Source: Bacteroidales bacterium UBA1800 (lineage in GTDB: Bacteria > Bacteroidota > Bacteroidia > Bacteroidales > VadinHA17). Taken from it: a stretch of 18,340 nucleotides of DNA. Below, one piece after another: positions 1 through 7,611 of this stretch (position 1 is its first letter; each line of letters begins with the position of its first letter). Location of the stretch: assembly GCA_002319915.1 (NCBI GenBank), contig DCFQ01000064.1, forward strand, positions 1 to 18,340, in the 5' to 3' direction. The position numbers were made by a program, and so were the translations under genes. The notes beneath the pieces are model-generated. The model made no database searches and was not told where the DNA came from. It was given only the letters and a program-made list of their open reading frames with translations.

Positions 1-1910
1 AATCAATTGTATACGACGGGGGAACATCTTTCGGATGTATAGACTTTACCAAATACCACAGTGATGAGATACTACTTTTTTCTGACGGTATCTCGAATTT
101 TGGAGACTCACAACCAAGGTTTTCCAATATCCCTGTAACTACGATTAATTCGAGTGTTGCCGCCGACCATGATTTTCTTGCATCGATTGCACAACGAAGC
201 GGGGGAGTATATGTTAACCTGAACAGGCTGACTGTTCCTGAAGGCCTGCTTCTGCTCACATCCGACAATTATCACTTTATTTCCGCCAGGGTGGAAGAGG
301 GCGGGGTTTCAAATATTTACCCGTCATTGCCCTGCCAGTTTACTAATTCCTTCAGCCTGTCAGGAATTATGACAACCAATTCCGCAACAATATCATTGAA
401 CTTTGGTTTTGGTAAGACCATTGTCTGGTCAAAACGAATAAAAATTTCCGTTGATAACTCTGCCGAACCTGAATTGCTTCAGAGACTCTGGGCAGAGAAG
501 AAAATTGCAGAGCTTAGTCTGGATCCCGGGAATAATGGGGATGTAATTACCCTTACCGGTAAGAAATTTGGTATAGTAACCGAAAATACTTCTTTACTGG
601 TCCTTGAAAACCTGAACGATTACCTGGAGTACGACATTGTTCCTCCAAAAGAATTGCAGAGGGAATATTTCAAGCAAAAGTACGCCGTTGAAAAAGAAGC
701 CTCTGAAAAAAGTCATAACCATATTGAATATGTTGTAAAACTATCGGACGAACAGAGTAAATGGTGGATCACTGATTATCCTGTCTCGCCAAAACCGGGA
801 AATAAGAATAACCCAGGTAATAACCATTTTAATGTCAGCGACTCTTCACAAAGTCTTTCTGAAGTTGTGGTTACAGGTTACGGAACACAAAGAAGGCTTA
901 GAAGTAGGGTTTCAGGAGTCAGGGTAGACCGGGCCAACCAGGAACCTGAAGCATTTATGATGGTGGAGGAGGTAAGTGACGCAGCCATGCCTGCAGACAA
1001 AAGTAACAAGGCTGACATCCAGGTCAATGCCTGGGATCCGCAGACGCCATATCTGAAGGTGCTCCAGTATGCAAAGACCGGGGAGGAATATGGCACTTAT
1101 TTAAAGCTGAAAAAGGAATATGGTGCAACACCTGCATTTTATATTGACGCATCAGATTTCTTTTCAAAATCAGGCAACAAAGAAATTACACTCAGGATCC
1201 TTTCAAACCTGGCTGAACTGAAGCTGGAATCACCGGAATTACTGCGGATTTTGGGTAAAAAGCTCCTGGACTTAAACAATTCTGCCAATGCAATATTGGT
1301 TTTCAGGAAGCTTCTAAAACTCAAAGCAGAGGAGCCTCAATCGTACCGTGATCTTGGTCTGGCATATGAGGCATCGGGAGACAGGCAGCAGGCGATACGG
1401 ACACTCTATGAAGTGGTAAAAAGGGAATGGGATGGTCGTTTCCCCGGGGTGGAGCTGATTGTCATGAATGAGATCAATAGCATAATCACCCTGCATCCTG
1501 AACTTAATTACTCATTTATTGACAGGCGGTTAGTCAAAAAGGAGCCGGTAAATATCCGCGTGGTACTGACCTGGGAAGCTGATAATTGTGATATTGATCT
1601 CTGGGTAACCGACCCTTCCGGTGAAAAATGTTACTACGAAAATAAGCTAACTTATCTGGGAGGCAAGCTGTCCAATGATTTTACCGGGGGTTATGGCCCC
1701 GAGGAATTCATGATCAGGAAGGCGACTCAGGGAAAATACAAGGTCCAGGCTAACTATTACGGAACCCGCTCCCAGTCGATGCTGGCTCCTGTTAACCTGC
1801 ATCTGACCTTCATCACCAACTTTGGTAAAGCTGATCAGAAAAAGCAAGAGGTGACCGTTCGTCTTGAGAACACCAAAGATATTATTGATGTGGGGGAATT
1901 TAATTTCTGA
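1..1910 (+). CDS. vWA-TPR-DUF2135 protein, 5' end missing
   Basis: The reading frame is open from base 3, so the gene starts outside the window; 635 residues are visible. Counting from base 3, residues 22-34 (DEILLFSDGISNFG region) match the strand-loop of a von Willebrand A domain, so most of that domain lies upstream. Around bases 852-929 is SLSEVVVTGYGTQRR, a near-perfect match to the start of a SusC-type TonB-receptor plug, although no receptor barrel follows. Bases about 1180-1490 encode amphipathic helices of TPR type (YRDLGLAYEASGDRQQAI). The C-terminus (about 1550-1905; VVLTW, DIDLWVTDPSGE, YGPEEFMIRKAT) is a DUF2135/YfaP-like beta-sandwich. VIT-vWA-TPR-DUF2135 architectures are known in Bacteroidota and are probably envelope-located; function is not established. 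It converges with the esterase gene. The GTG at 291 is internal, not the true start. Sure of the domains, unsure of the role. Confidence 0.85.
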   Translation, partial: SIVYDGGTSFGCIDFTKYHSDEILLFSDGISNFGDSQPRFSNIPVTTINSSVAADHDFLASIAQRSGGVYVNLNRLTVPEGLLLLTSDNYHFISARVEEGGVSNIYPSLPCQFTNSFSLSGIMTTNSATISLNFGFGKTIVWSKRIKISVDNSAEPELLQRLWAEKKIAELSLDPGNNGDVITLTGKKFGIVTENTSLLVLENLNDYLEYDIVPPKELQREYFKQKYAVEKEASEKSHNHIEYVVKLSDEQSKWWITDYPVSPKPGNKNNPGNNHFNVSDSSQSLSEVVVTGYGTQRRLRSRVSGVRVDRANQEPEAFMMVEEVSDAAMPADKSNKADIQVNAWDPQTPYLKVLQYAKTGEEYGTYLKLKKEYGATPAFYIDASDFFSKSGNKEITLRILSNLAELKLESPELLRILGKKLLDLNNSANAILVFRKLLKLKAEEPQSYRDLGLAYEASGDRQQAIRTLYEVVKREWDGRFPGVELIVMNEINSIITLHPELNYSFIDRRLVKKEPVNIRVVLTWEADNCDIDLWVTDPSGEKCYYENKLTYLGGKLSNDFTGGYGPEEFMIRKATQGKYKVQANYYGTRSQSMLAPVNLHLTFITNFGKADQKKQEVTVRLENTKDIIDVGEFNF

Positions 1911-2123
1911 TCCTGAGAGGGGCAATTGAATACCTGCTACCGGGTGATAGTTTTGCAGGATTATCTTGGGATTAGTATTCAATGGTATGGGATCAATAAT
2001 TTCTCGCACAGCATCCTCAGACAAACATTAGTGCAGCTGGAGTATAGTCAATTATCTGTATATCATCATATTGATAAATTATCAGACTCCCGGATATGAT
2101 AAGTCTAAGTGCGGTCGGAAAGT

Positions 2124-2972
2124 CTATTGTTTATAAAGTGTTTTTAACCCATTGGTTATGGCGACCGAAGGGACTGACATATGGGTCTCTCCTTCAAAAA
2201 TTCTTGTAATCAGTTTCAGTCCCTTATAATTATGCGCTTGAATATTCCGGATCAGTTCAGTTGTCGGACTGATTATAGTCTCTTTATTATCCAGGGAACC
2301 GTAAGCAACAAAAGCTACTTTATTTAATTCCTTATGGTCAGCGAAATATCCAGATTCCAGCTTTAAGACACTCTTGCTGTTCCAGACCAATGAAGGAGAA
2401 ATAATAATGTAACTTTTGAACAATTCCGGTTGCTTAAATAGAATATATGAATTCAACAATCCGCCCAAAGATTCGCCACAGATTGCAGCTGAATCCGGAT
2501 CTGTATTATAGTTTTTGTTAACTGCAGGGATTAATTCATATTGCATGAATTTCAGAAAGTTATCCGCCCCGCCGGTATTCTGCCCCTTTGCAAAAATGGT
2601 GTCGTGGCCCGGTGTCAAATATCTTGTTCTTTTTAGCGACCAGGCAAAAACTCCCTTTCCATAACTTATTCCAATTACAATTATTCCGTTAATCTCATTG
2701 CCAATCATTAATAAATCTGCAATTCCTTTTGTGATTCCAAATGCATAATCACCGTCCAAGACATATAAAACAGGATAAGGCTTGTGTGAAGAAGAATAAC
2801 CAATCGGTAAGCCTACCTGAATCAAATAATTCTCGCCTTTCGCATATTCAGATGGAATTAAAAACTGCTCAGTATTATCGAGGCAGACTTTTTCTTTGAC
2901 ATCCTGGGCATTTATTCCAAATGAACATGAGAGCGACAGTACAATTAATGTGGTTAAACATAATGTTTTTAT
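2124..2972 (-). CDS. Secreted alpha/beta-hydrolase esterase (PF00756-like), non-canonical start
   Basis: An esterase-D/BesA-like serine hydrolase. With the start placed at 2972 it has 282 residues: nucleophile elbow GESLGG with Ser168, a late GETHMSV with His264 as catalytic base, and Asp228 in YGSLDN as a possible acid. PYPVLYVLDGDYAFG (about residues 66-80) is the typical early strand of the family. The frame stays open upstream to a stop at 3021-3023 and encodes a clear export signal (KTLCLTTLIVLSLSCSFG, then NAQ). No ATG, GTG or TTG lies before it. The codon where ATG would be expected (2970-2972) is ATA followed by AAA ACA, with AAAGG about 8 bases upstream. The first usual start, TTG at 2825, would remove the signal and the first strand. 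Substrate unknown. It lies 105 bp downstream of the TIM-barrel gene on the same strand. Either ATA is used, or the gene has lost its start codon. Confidence 0.75.
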   Translation of the reverse strand: MKTLCLTTLIVLSLSCSFGINAQDVKEKVCLDNTEQFLIPSEYAKGENYLIQVGLPIGYSSSHKPYPVLYVLDGDYAFGITKGIADLLMIGNEINGIIVIGISYGKGVFAWSLKRTRYLTPGHDTIFAKGQNTGGADNFLKFMQYELIPAVNKNYNTDPDSAAICGESLGGLLNSYILFKQPELFKSYIIISPSLVWNSKSVLKLESGYFADHKELNKVAFVAYGSLDNKETIISPTTELIRNIQAHNYKGLKLITRIFEGETHMSVPSVAITNGLKTLYKQ

Positions 2973-3077
2973 GTAATTGGCCTTTGATTGAAAAAGTGAT
3001 TCCGGATACCCGGATGTAATTTACTTGAGAGAAGTTCGGAGAAAAAAGAATACTAACCAAACAATTCATGCAAGCGG

Positions 3078-4148
3078 TCACTTTCGGATGATAATAATGA
3101 TCAATCTGTACAATCCCCATGCAATTGCGGAAATGACCGATATTATTACAAGAGTCAGAATCAGGGGCCAATTTGTGACGAACAAAACAAATCTGAAAAT
3201 CTTATCAATTCTTTCCTGCTTTTCCTTAAAATCACTTATGTCGGGAGCGCTCCTTGTGAAATCCATGGAGCTTATTTTGGGAATGAATCCTTTCTTCCAG
3301 GAACCCTCAAGGCTGAATATCGCAATCTGACCGGTAAGCCCGGAGGCTATCAAAATATCCCGGTCCAGCTCTTCCCAGCTCAATGCCGGAGCTTCAAGTC
3401 CTCCGATATTTACACCTCCGCCTGTGCTTCCAAGTGCGATTGGCATATTGACTTCGTGATACCGCGGAATAATTGCGGGTGATCCCATAACACTCGTATA
3501 CGCCATCGGTATCTCTGTTTCTGTTTTAAGGTCAATGATCCCGGCCAGACGTTGAAAGGATCTTCGATCTTTTTTCCTGTCCTCCAGTATTAAAGGGATA
3601 ATATAACTCTCCACAGTGTACCCGTCACTTTTCATCTTCGACAGAAGATTGCCGTATGTAACATCCGCTTTCTTAAATGACCTGGTATCATAAAGTCTTT
3701 TGTACACTTTCCAGGCAAGTTTTAAGGGGTGTTCCAATACCAATTTTATGTCATTCATATCAGGTTCCAGGTCAATCCCAATCCCCTTCCAGGAAAGATT
3801 ATATTCAGCTGTCCATTTAAGGAATTCCTCGTATCGTTTTGCTGCCTTGTCGCCATTAAAAGCATTAAACCAGTAACCTTGATCTTCCGGAAGTAACAAC
3901 CAGGCGACCAACGGAATCCCGTAATTATTGAGTCTTTTGACTACTTCTGCACGTCCGGGGCTGAGATCGGGTAACCCAATTTTCAAACCGGCTTTCATCT
4001 CAGTGAGCTGGTTTATGAGGGAAGTATCGGCGAATAATTCTGTGAATTCCTTGCTGTTGAGTTCACAATAGAATGATATCGCTGGTTTTTGACCGGATAC
4101 TCTTTGAAGAGCAATAATTATCAAAATGAAAACCAATAGTTTCCTCAT
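3078..4148 (-). CDS. Secreted TIM-barrel (glycoside-hydrolase-like) protein with C-terminal anchor
   Basis: 356 residues from the ATG at 4148, chosen because MRKLLVFILIIIALQRVSGQ is a clean signal peptide. An upstream in-frame ATG at 4253 would add 35 residues encoded largely by a simple hexamer repeat. The body has alternating strands and helices of a TIM barrel: AGLKIGLPDL, YGIPLVAWLLLP, KGIGIDLEPD (121-130), VESYIIPLIL, EIPMAYTSVMG, MPIALGSTGGG, QIAIFSLEGS. The D126-x-E128 pair after a hydrophobic strand resembles the catalytic DxE of GH18-type enzymes, but I cannot assign a family. A single hydrophobic segment near residues 325-352, followed by Arg-Lys, would anchor the protein with the barrel outside the cytoplasm. 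It is probably co-transcribed with the esterase. Confident of an exported alpha/beta-barrel, not of enzymatic activity. Confidence 0.7.
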   Translation of the reverse strand: MRKLLVFILIIIALQRVSGQKPAISFYCELNSKEFTELFADTSLINQLTEMKAGLKIGLPDLSPGRAEVVKRLNNYGIPLVAWLLLPEDQGYWFNAFNGDKAAKRYEEFLKWTAEYNLSWKGIGIDLEPDMNDIKLVLEHPLKLAWKVYKRLYDTRSFKKADVTYGNLLSKMKSDGYTVESYIIPLILEDRKKDRRSFQRLAGIIDLKTETEIPMAYTSVMGSPAIIPRYHEVNMPIALGSTGGGVNIGGLEAPALSWEELDRDILIASGLTGQIAIFSLEGSWKKGFIPKISSMDFTRSAPDISDFKEKQERIDKIFRFVLFVTNWPLILTLVIISVISAIAWGLYRLIIIIIRK

Positions 4149-4213
4149 GACTGGCTTAGTTAACCAGATAAAGATATTGGTATTCCGTATTAGTAGCTTC
4201 TTTCTTCCCGCTC

Positions 4214-4255
4214 TCACACTCAGACTCACACTCATTCTCAAACCCACACTCACAC
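4214..4255. repeat. TCACAC-like hexamer microsatellite, copy A
   Basis: Seven consecutive hexamers in register, all variants of TCACAC (TCAGAC, TCATTC, TCAAAC and CCACAC among them), directly before a T5 run and the conserved core. On the minus strand this reads as GTGTGA units. It would be translated only if the TIM-barrel gene began at 4253, which I consider unlikely. Confidence 0.7.
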
Positions 4256-4475
4256 TTTTTCATTTCTCGATGTGACCGGGCTACTGCTGCGGGGTTGCTC
4301 CTTCGCCAGGGGCTTTCTCAATAGTAATATTTTTAAGGATTCCCCCTTTATGTGTACTTCGTGTTCCTTTGTGCCTGCCTGCCGTCAGGCAGGATTCAAA
4401 TATTTATAATTAAACACAAAGGACACAAAGGTTGTCACAAAGTTAAAAAAGGACTTTTGATACAGCCTCCTCAGG
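4243..4475. repeat. Dispersed intergenic repeat element, copy A
   Basis: Shares a core of about 65 bp (4243-4307; includes TGTGACCGGGCTACTGCTGC) with 6104-6168, and a distal end (about 4431-4475; AAAAAAGGACT and GATACAGCCTC) with about 6314-6355. The stretch between is dissimilar and holds a different palindrome in each copy. Both copies lie in the same orientation in gaps next to minus-strand genes. No transposase is visible; this resembles a MITE- or REP-like family (inference). Confidence 0.75.
4361..4426. repeat. Nested palindrome (CCTGCCTG/CAGGCAGG inside CCTTTGTG/CACAAAGG)
   Basis: The inner hairpin has perfect 8-bp arms CCTGCCTG (4374-4381) and CAGGCAGG (4386-4393) with loop CCGT. Outside it GTGTTCCTTTGTG (4361-4373) pairs with CACAAAGGACAC (4415-4426) apart from one extra T. 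The inner 20-mer recurs with two substitutions at 14710-14729. No T run follows, so it looks like a repetitive extragenic palindrome rather than a terminator. Confidence 0.65.
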
Positions 4476-4539
4476 CCCACCTCGGCAGTTTCTAAAAGTT
4501 GAGGAAAAAGATCAGTTTATTCTGCTATATATCTCACCA

Positions 4540-4992
4540 CTATTTTGAGAATCTGTAATTTGGAATGATCGTATAACCTATCATAAGGGAATTGTGTTGT
4601 CCGATATATACCCCTAAGTCGAGGCTTCCAATACCAACATACCAGCTTACGCCCGCCAGGCCTGAAGGTGAAAATGAAATATTACTGCCCTCAGGTATTG
4701 ACACTGCAGCCTGACCACCAACATAAGGGCTCAAATTGATTTTTTTGATTGGAAAATATACTTTGCTTGCCAGGCCGGCACTTGACAGAAGTGTACCTTC
4801 AGCATCGATATTTCCAGATATCTGTTCCGATAATGTAGCCGCAAGATCCCACCTGTTTCTCAAAAGGAAAAATCCTATCCTGAAATTCAGAGATGCAAAC
4901 AAATTTTTATTGGAATCGTATCTGATATAGTCCCCAAAATACAGAAACCAGGGATGTAAGGCTGTTTTTGAAGGCTCTTCATGAGTGGTCAT
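4540..4992 (-). CDS. Hypothetical beta-barrel-like protein lacking signal peptide
   Basis: 150 residues from the ATG at 4992. Alternating hydrophobic and polar residues with Gly and aromatic positions (LFASLNFRIGFFL, SPYVGGQAAVS, VSWYVGIGSLDLGVYIG, IGYTIIPNYRFSK) suggest amphipathic strands of an outer-membrane beta-barrel. The frame is closed 12 bases upstream of the ATG by a stop (5005-5007), and no signal peptide or clear ribosome site is present. I see no signal sequence in other minus frames between 4993 and 5160 either. It may therefore be the 3' remnant of a longer porin-like gene. The end (NYRF) resembles terminal strands of such barrels. Family not recognised; existence as an expressed gene uncertain. 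Confidence 0.45.
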   Translation of the reverse strand: MTTHEEPSKTALHPWFLYFGDYIRYDSNKNLFASLNFRIGFFLLRNRWDLAATLSEQISGNIDAEGTLLSSAGLASKVYFPIKKINLSPYVGGQAAVSIPEGSNISFSPSGLAGVSWYVGIGSLDLGVYIGQHNSLMIGYTIIPNYRFSK

Positions 4993-5106
4993 ATGACCAT
5001 TAAATTACAGTTTTGGAATGCAAAAAGTTATGTACTGCCAGGCATGGTCAATCCTTTCCGGCAAAGAGTGGTCAGTAGCGTGGGCTTTTCCACTGGGTAT
5101 TACTAA

Positions 5107-5138
5107 CTTGACTTTTGTTCAATTAAGGCATAATTTTG
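5107..5138 (+). promoter_or_regulatory. Bacteroidota-type promoter for the methyltransferase
   Basis: TAATTTTG at 5131-5138 matches the -7 consensus TAnnTTTG. CTTG at 5107-5110 lies 20 bp upstream and is one base from the -33 TTTG. A transcript would begin near 5145, about 17 nt before the ATG at 5162, which supports that start. Confidence 0.55.
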
Positions 5139-5161
5139 ATCTGACATTATAAAAGACCAAG

Positions 5162-6070
5162 ATGAATAATCTTTTCTGGACAGGTAAGCTCTCATCTCCA
5201 ATGAGAATACTTATCAACTCAAACAATATCCTGGCCTGGCTGACGGGGAACCTGAGAAATAAAAAAGCGATGAAAGATCGCATAAGATTGGGATACAATG
5301 CTACGTTTTCGCGGCATGTAACCAATTATGATGAACTGGCAGGTGAATTTCAAGAGAGAGCTGCCGATTATCAATTTTATGGGATCGATCTTCAAGGCAA
5401 AGAAGTACTTGACATTGGAGGAGGAACCGGGGTGGCTTCATTAATAGCCCTGGAAATGGGTGCTGCTAAGGTTGTGTGTGGGGATATCTCTGAATATATG
5501 CTTGAACGAGGCAGGGAGAAAGTCAGAACCCTGGCAACTGGATCTGACCGGATCGAATTCTGTCAGCTTGATGCAGAATCACTGCCCTTTAATAATAACA
5601 GCTTTGACTTTGTCATGACTGGTATGGCATTTGGACTTTTTCCGGATCAGAAAAAGGCAGTGAAAGAGATGTACCGGGTATTGCGCCCTGGCGGTTCTGT
5701 ATCGCTTGGGGCTCATGGCCCGGAACATTACTGGGAGGCAATCGATACAAACCTCAGGGCGATAAATAAAAAATATGTTCTCGGATATCGTCTTGATTTT
5801 TGGCCACGAACTGAAAAGCAAATCCATCTCCTGATGAAAGATGCTGGTTTCAAAGATATTAGAACCAACAGGTTCATCTGGAGAAATTTATTTAAAACTC
5901 CAACCGATGCTTGTGATTTTTTCGCCGCTGTAACAGCCAACTGGTGGTTTGCAAAGGTTCCTGAAAATAAAAGAGAACAGGAATACAAAAAAACTCAAAA
6001 GTTTTATGAGCGAAGAAATATCATTCAGGTCACTGATGACATTATTGTTGCAAACGGGATGAAATACTGA
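5162..6070 (+). CDS. Class I SAM-dependent methyltransferase (Methyltransf_11-like)
   Basis: 302 residues. VLDIGGGTGVASLIALEMG (about 82-100) is SAM-binding motif I. An acidic residue ends strand 2 (VVCGDIS). LDAESLPFNNNSFDFV is motif II/III, and MYRVLRPGG is the usual post-motif-III strand. The N-terminal 36 residues before MKDRIRLGYNATF are less typical, and ATG at 5270 is an alternative start. A promoter ending just upstream of 5162 favours the long form. The C-terminal 100 residues (DFWPRTEKQIHLLMKDAGF, then TANWWFAKVP) may bind the substrate, which I cannot name; small-molecule methylation in the cytosol is likely. It stands alone, divergent from the barrel-like ORF and convergent with fsr. 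Confidence 0.88.
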   Translation: MNNLFWTGKLSSPMRILINSNNILAWLTGNLRNKKAMKDRIRLGYNATFSRHVTNYDELAGEFQERAADYQFYGIDLQGKEVLDIGGGTGVASLIALEMGAAKVVCGDISEYMLERGREKVRTLATGSDRIEFCQLDAESLPFNNNSFDFVMTGMAFGLFPDQKKAVKEMYRVLRPGGSVSLGAHGPEHYWEAIDTNLRAINKKYVLGYRLDFWPRTEKQIHLLMKDAGFKDIRTNRFIWRNLFKTPTDACDFFAAVTANWWFAKVPENKREQEYKKTQKFYERRNIIQVTDDIIVANGMKY

Positions 6071-6080
6071 CATCAAAAAT

Positions 6081-6116
6081 TACCACATACACCCACTTTC
6101 ACACCCACGCTCACAC
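6081..6116. repeat. Hexamer microsatellite, copy B
   Basis: Six hexamers in register (TACCAC, ATACAC, CCACTT, TCACAC, CCACGC, TCACAC) abut the T5 run and conserved core, as in the copy at 4214-4255. They are more degenerate than in copy A. Confidence 0.5.
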
Positions 6117-6168
6117 TTTTTCGTTTCTCGCTGTGACCGGGCTACTGCTGCGGGCTGGCTCTTTCGCT

Positions 6169-6194
6169 AAAAACACCTACCAGGTGTTTTTTTT
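6169..6194. terminator. Bidirectional Rho-independent terminator
   Basis: Perfect 10-bp arms AAAAACACCT (6169-6178) and AGGTGTTTTT (6182-6191) with a 3-nt loop, followed by further T. It is about 100 bp after the methyltransferase stop and can also serve the convergent fsr transcript, because the stem carries A on one side and T on the other. Confidence 0.7.
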
Positions 6195-6203
6195 ACGCTC
6201 GGC

Positions 6204-6243
6204 CCCCTAAAGGGGTCTATTCAAGAACCCCCCTTCAGGGGGG
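6204..6243. repeat. Two GC-rich palindromes
   Basis: CCCC-TAAA-GGGG (6204-6215) and CCCCCC-TTCA-GGGGGG (6228-6243), 12 bp apart. Neither is followed by a T run on the plus strand. They look like repetitive extragenic palindromes. Confidence 0.5.
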
Positions 6244-6292
6244 ATGGGGGGCAAAAACAAAGGATAACAAAGGGCTCAAAGGTCCCGGTAGC

Positions 6293-6310
6293 TCCCGATA
6301 GTTATCGGGA
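6293..6310. repeat. TCCCGATA/TATCGGGA palindrome
   Basis: Perfect 8-bp arms around a 2-nt centre (GT). From memory, closely similar short palindromes are frequent between Bacteroidota genes, so this is probably a member of a repeat family rather than an operator. Confidence 0.5.
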
Positions 6311-6387
6311 CTGGATCACAAAGGAAAAAAGGACTAATGATACAGCCTCTTCAGGAGTGAGCTTCTAGATCAGAAGTGAATAATGCT

Positions 6388-7611
6388 TCAACTTACCCTT
6401 TTTGTTCCGATATCAGGCAGGAAAACAGTGAGTATGCCGATAAGCGGCAGGAATGAACAAACATGATAAACATAATCAATACTGGTTTTATCAGCCAGCA
6501 TTCCAAGCAAAGCCGATCCCAGTCCTCCCATGCCAAATGCAAACCCGAAGAATAACCCCGAAATCATCCCTATTTTGCCTGGAATAAGTTCCTGTGCATA
6601 AACCAGTATCGCTGAAAAGGCAGAGGCAAGTATCACCCCGATCATTATGCTCAGCACAGTAGTCCAGAAAAGGCTGGCAAAAGGCAACAACAGGGTAAAG
6701 GGTGCAACTCCGAGAATTGAGAACCAGATAACATACTTTCTTCCCACCCGGTCACCGATGGGCCCGCCGAGGAGCGTTCCCGTGGCTACCGCAAAAAGAA
6801 ACAGAAACAAATGCACCTGTGAAGTTTGTATCGATACATTGAACTTATGTATCAGGTAAAAAGTAAAATAGCTGGTGATGGATGCCAGGTAGAAATATTT
6901 TGAAAAAATAAGGATCAGCAGAATTACCACCGATGAAGCGACTTTTGCTCTGGATAAATTATGTCCTTTCATTACAGCGGTAACTTTTTCCCGCATCCTG
7001 TTCATGTGATTAGTGTACCACCTGCCGACATTTAAAAGCACGATAATCGCCACCAGAGAAAGTATTGAAAACCAAAGGATGCTCGACTGGCCGAATGGAA
7101 CGATGATCAGAGCTGCAAGTATGGGTCCCAGTGATCCTCCAAGGTTGCCGCCTACCTGGAAAATGGATTGGGCCAGTCCCCTGCGGCCGCCAGACGCCAT
7201 ATATGCAACCTTCGATGCTTCCGGATGAAATACTGACGATCCTGTTCCGATTACAGCTACCGAGACTAAAAGCATTGCATAATTCTTTGCCTGGGATAGG
7301 AGGATCAACCCGGATAAGGTAAAAACCATGCCGGCAGCAAGTGAATAGGGTTGAGGTTTACGATCGGTATATAATCCAATAAGCGGCTGAAACAAAGAGG
7401 CTGTCAACTGGAATACAAGGGTGATCATTCCTATTTGCGAGAAGCTGAGGTGAAATGAATTCTTGACGACCGGATATATGGAAGGAATAAGCGACTGAAT
7501 GGTATCATTAAGAAGGTGGGAGAAGCTGATGGATAATAAAATGGAAAATATCGTTTTACCTGCTATATCGCCGGCTAATGCTGCCGAAGTCTGATCGTCC
7601 TGGTTTTGCAT
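6388..7611 (-). CDS. fsr: MFS exporter, fosmidomycin-resistance (Fsr) family
   Basis: A 407-residue, 12-helix major facilitator protein in the inner membrane. It follows the Enterobacterial Fsr sequence as I know it throughout: SHLLNDTIQSLIPSIYP, FQPLIGLYTDRKPQPYSL, IGTGSSVFHPEASKVAYM, GLAQSIFQVGGNLGGSLGP, IFSKYFYLASITSY, GDRVGRKYVIW, AILVYAQELIPGKIG and SGLFFGFAFGMGGLG are near-identical blocks. The ATG at 7611 gives almost the same length as E. coli Fsr (about 406 residues); the in-frame ATG at 7644 would add 11 residues with no family counterpart. Fsr proteins export fosmidomycin and may export other compounds; the natural substrate is unknown. The gene is 250 bp downstream of the lipoprotein gene on the same strand and separated from it, so probably has its own promoter. 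Confidence 0.92.
   Translation of the reverse strand: MQNQDDQTSAALAGDIAGKTIFSILLSISFSHLLNDTIQSLIPSIYPVVKNSFHLSFSQIGMITLVFQLTASLFQPLIGLYTDRKPQPYSLAAGMVFTLSGLILLSQAKNYAMLLVSVAVIGTGSSVFHPEASKVAYMASGGRRGLAQSIFQVGGNLGGSLGPILAALIIVPFGQSSILWFSILSLVAIIVLLNVGRWYTNHMNRMREKVTAVMKGHNLSRAKVASSVVILLILIFSKYFYLASITSYFTFYLIHKFNVSIQTSQVHLFLFLFAVATGTLLGGPIGDRVGRKYVIWFSILGVAPFTLLLPFASLFWTTVLSIMIGVILASAFSAILVYAQELIPGKIGMISGLFFGFAFGMGGLGSALLGMLADKTSIDYVYHVCSFLPLIGILTVFLPDIGTKRVS

Larger units (their letters stand above)
4149..4539. other. Intergenic region filled by a dispersed repeat element
   Basis: 391 bp between two minus-strand genes with no credible coding. It holds a hexamer array, a conserved core of about 65 bp, a nested palindrome, and a conserved distal end shared with 6104-6355. 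About 64 bp between 4476 and 4539 show nothing recognisable. Confidence 0.7.
6104..6355. repeat. Dispersed intergenic repeat element, copy B
   Basis: The core 6104-6168 differs from 4243-4307 at only a few positions (for example CGTTTCTCGC against CATTTCTCGA). The distal end about 6314-6355 (CACAAAGG, AAAAAAGGACT, GATACAGCCTC) matches 4431-4475. The interior differs: hairpins 6169-6194, 6204-6215, 6228-6243 and 6293-6310 replace the nested palindrome of copy A. Confidence 0.75.
6071..6387. other. Convergent intergenic region, palindrome-rich
   Basis: 317 bp between the convergent methyltransferase and fsr genes. It contains the second copy of the dispersed repeat element plus four separate perfect hairpins, given as separate entries. 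No coding is seen. Confidence 0.7.

Noticed and set aside
2079..2102. Inverted repeat TTATCA/TGATAA between the convergent left-edge gene and the esterase
   Set aside because: Only six A/T-rich pairs around a 12-nt loop and no T run; too weak to call a terminator.
4214..4255. Telomere-like or coding repeat
   Set aside because: The hexamers are degenerate, internal to the chromosome piece and outside the most likely coding region.
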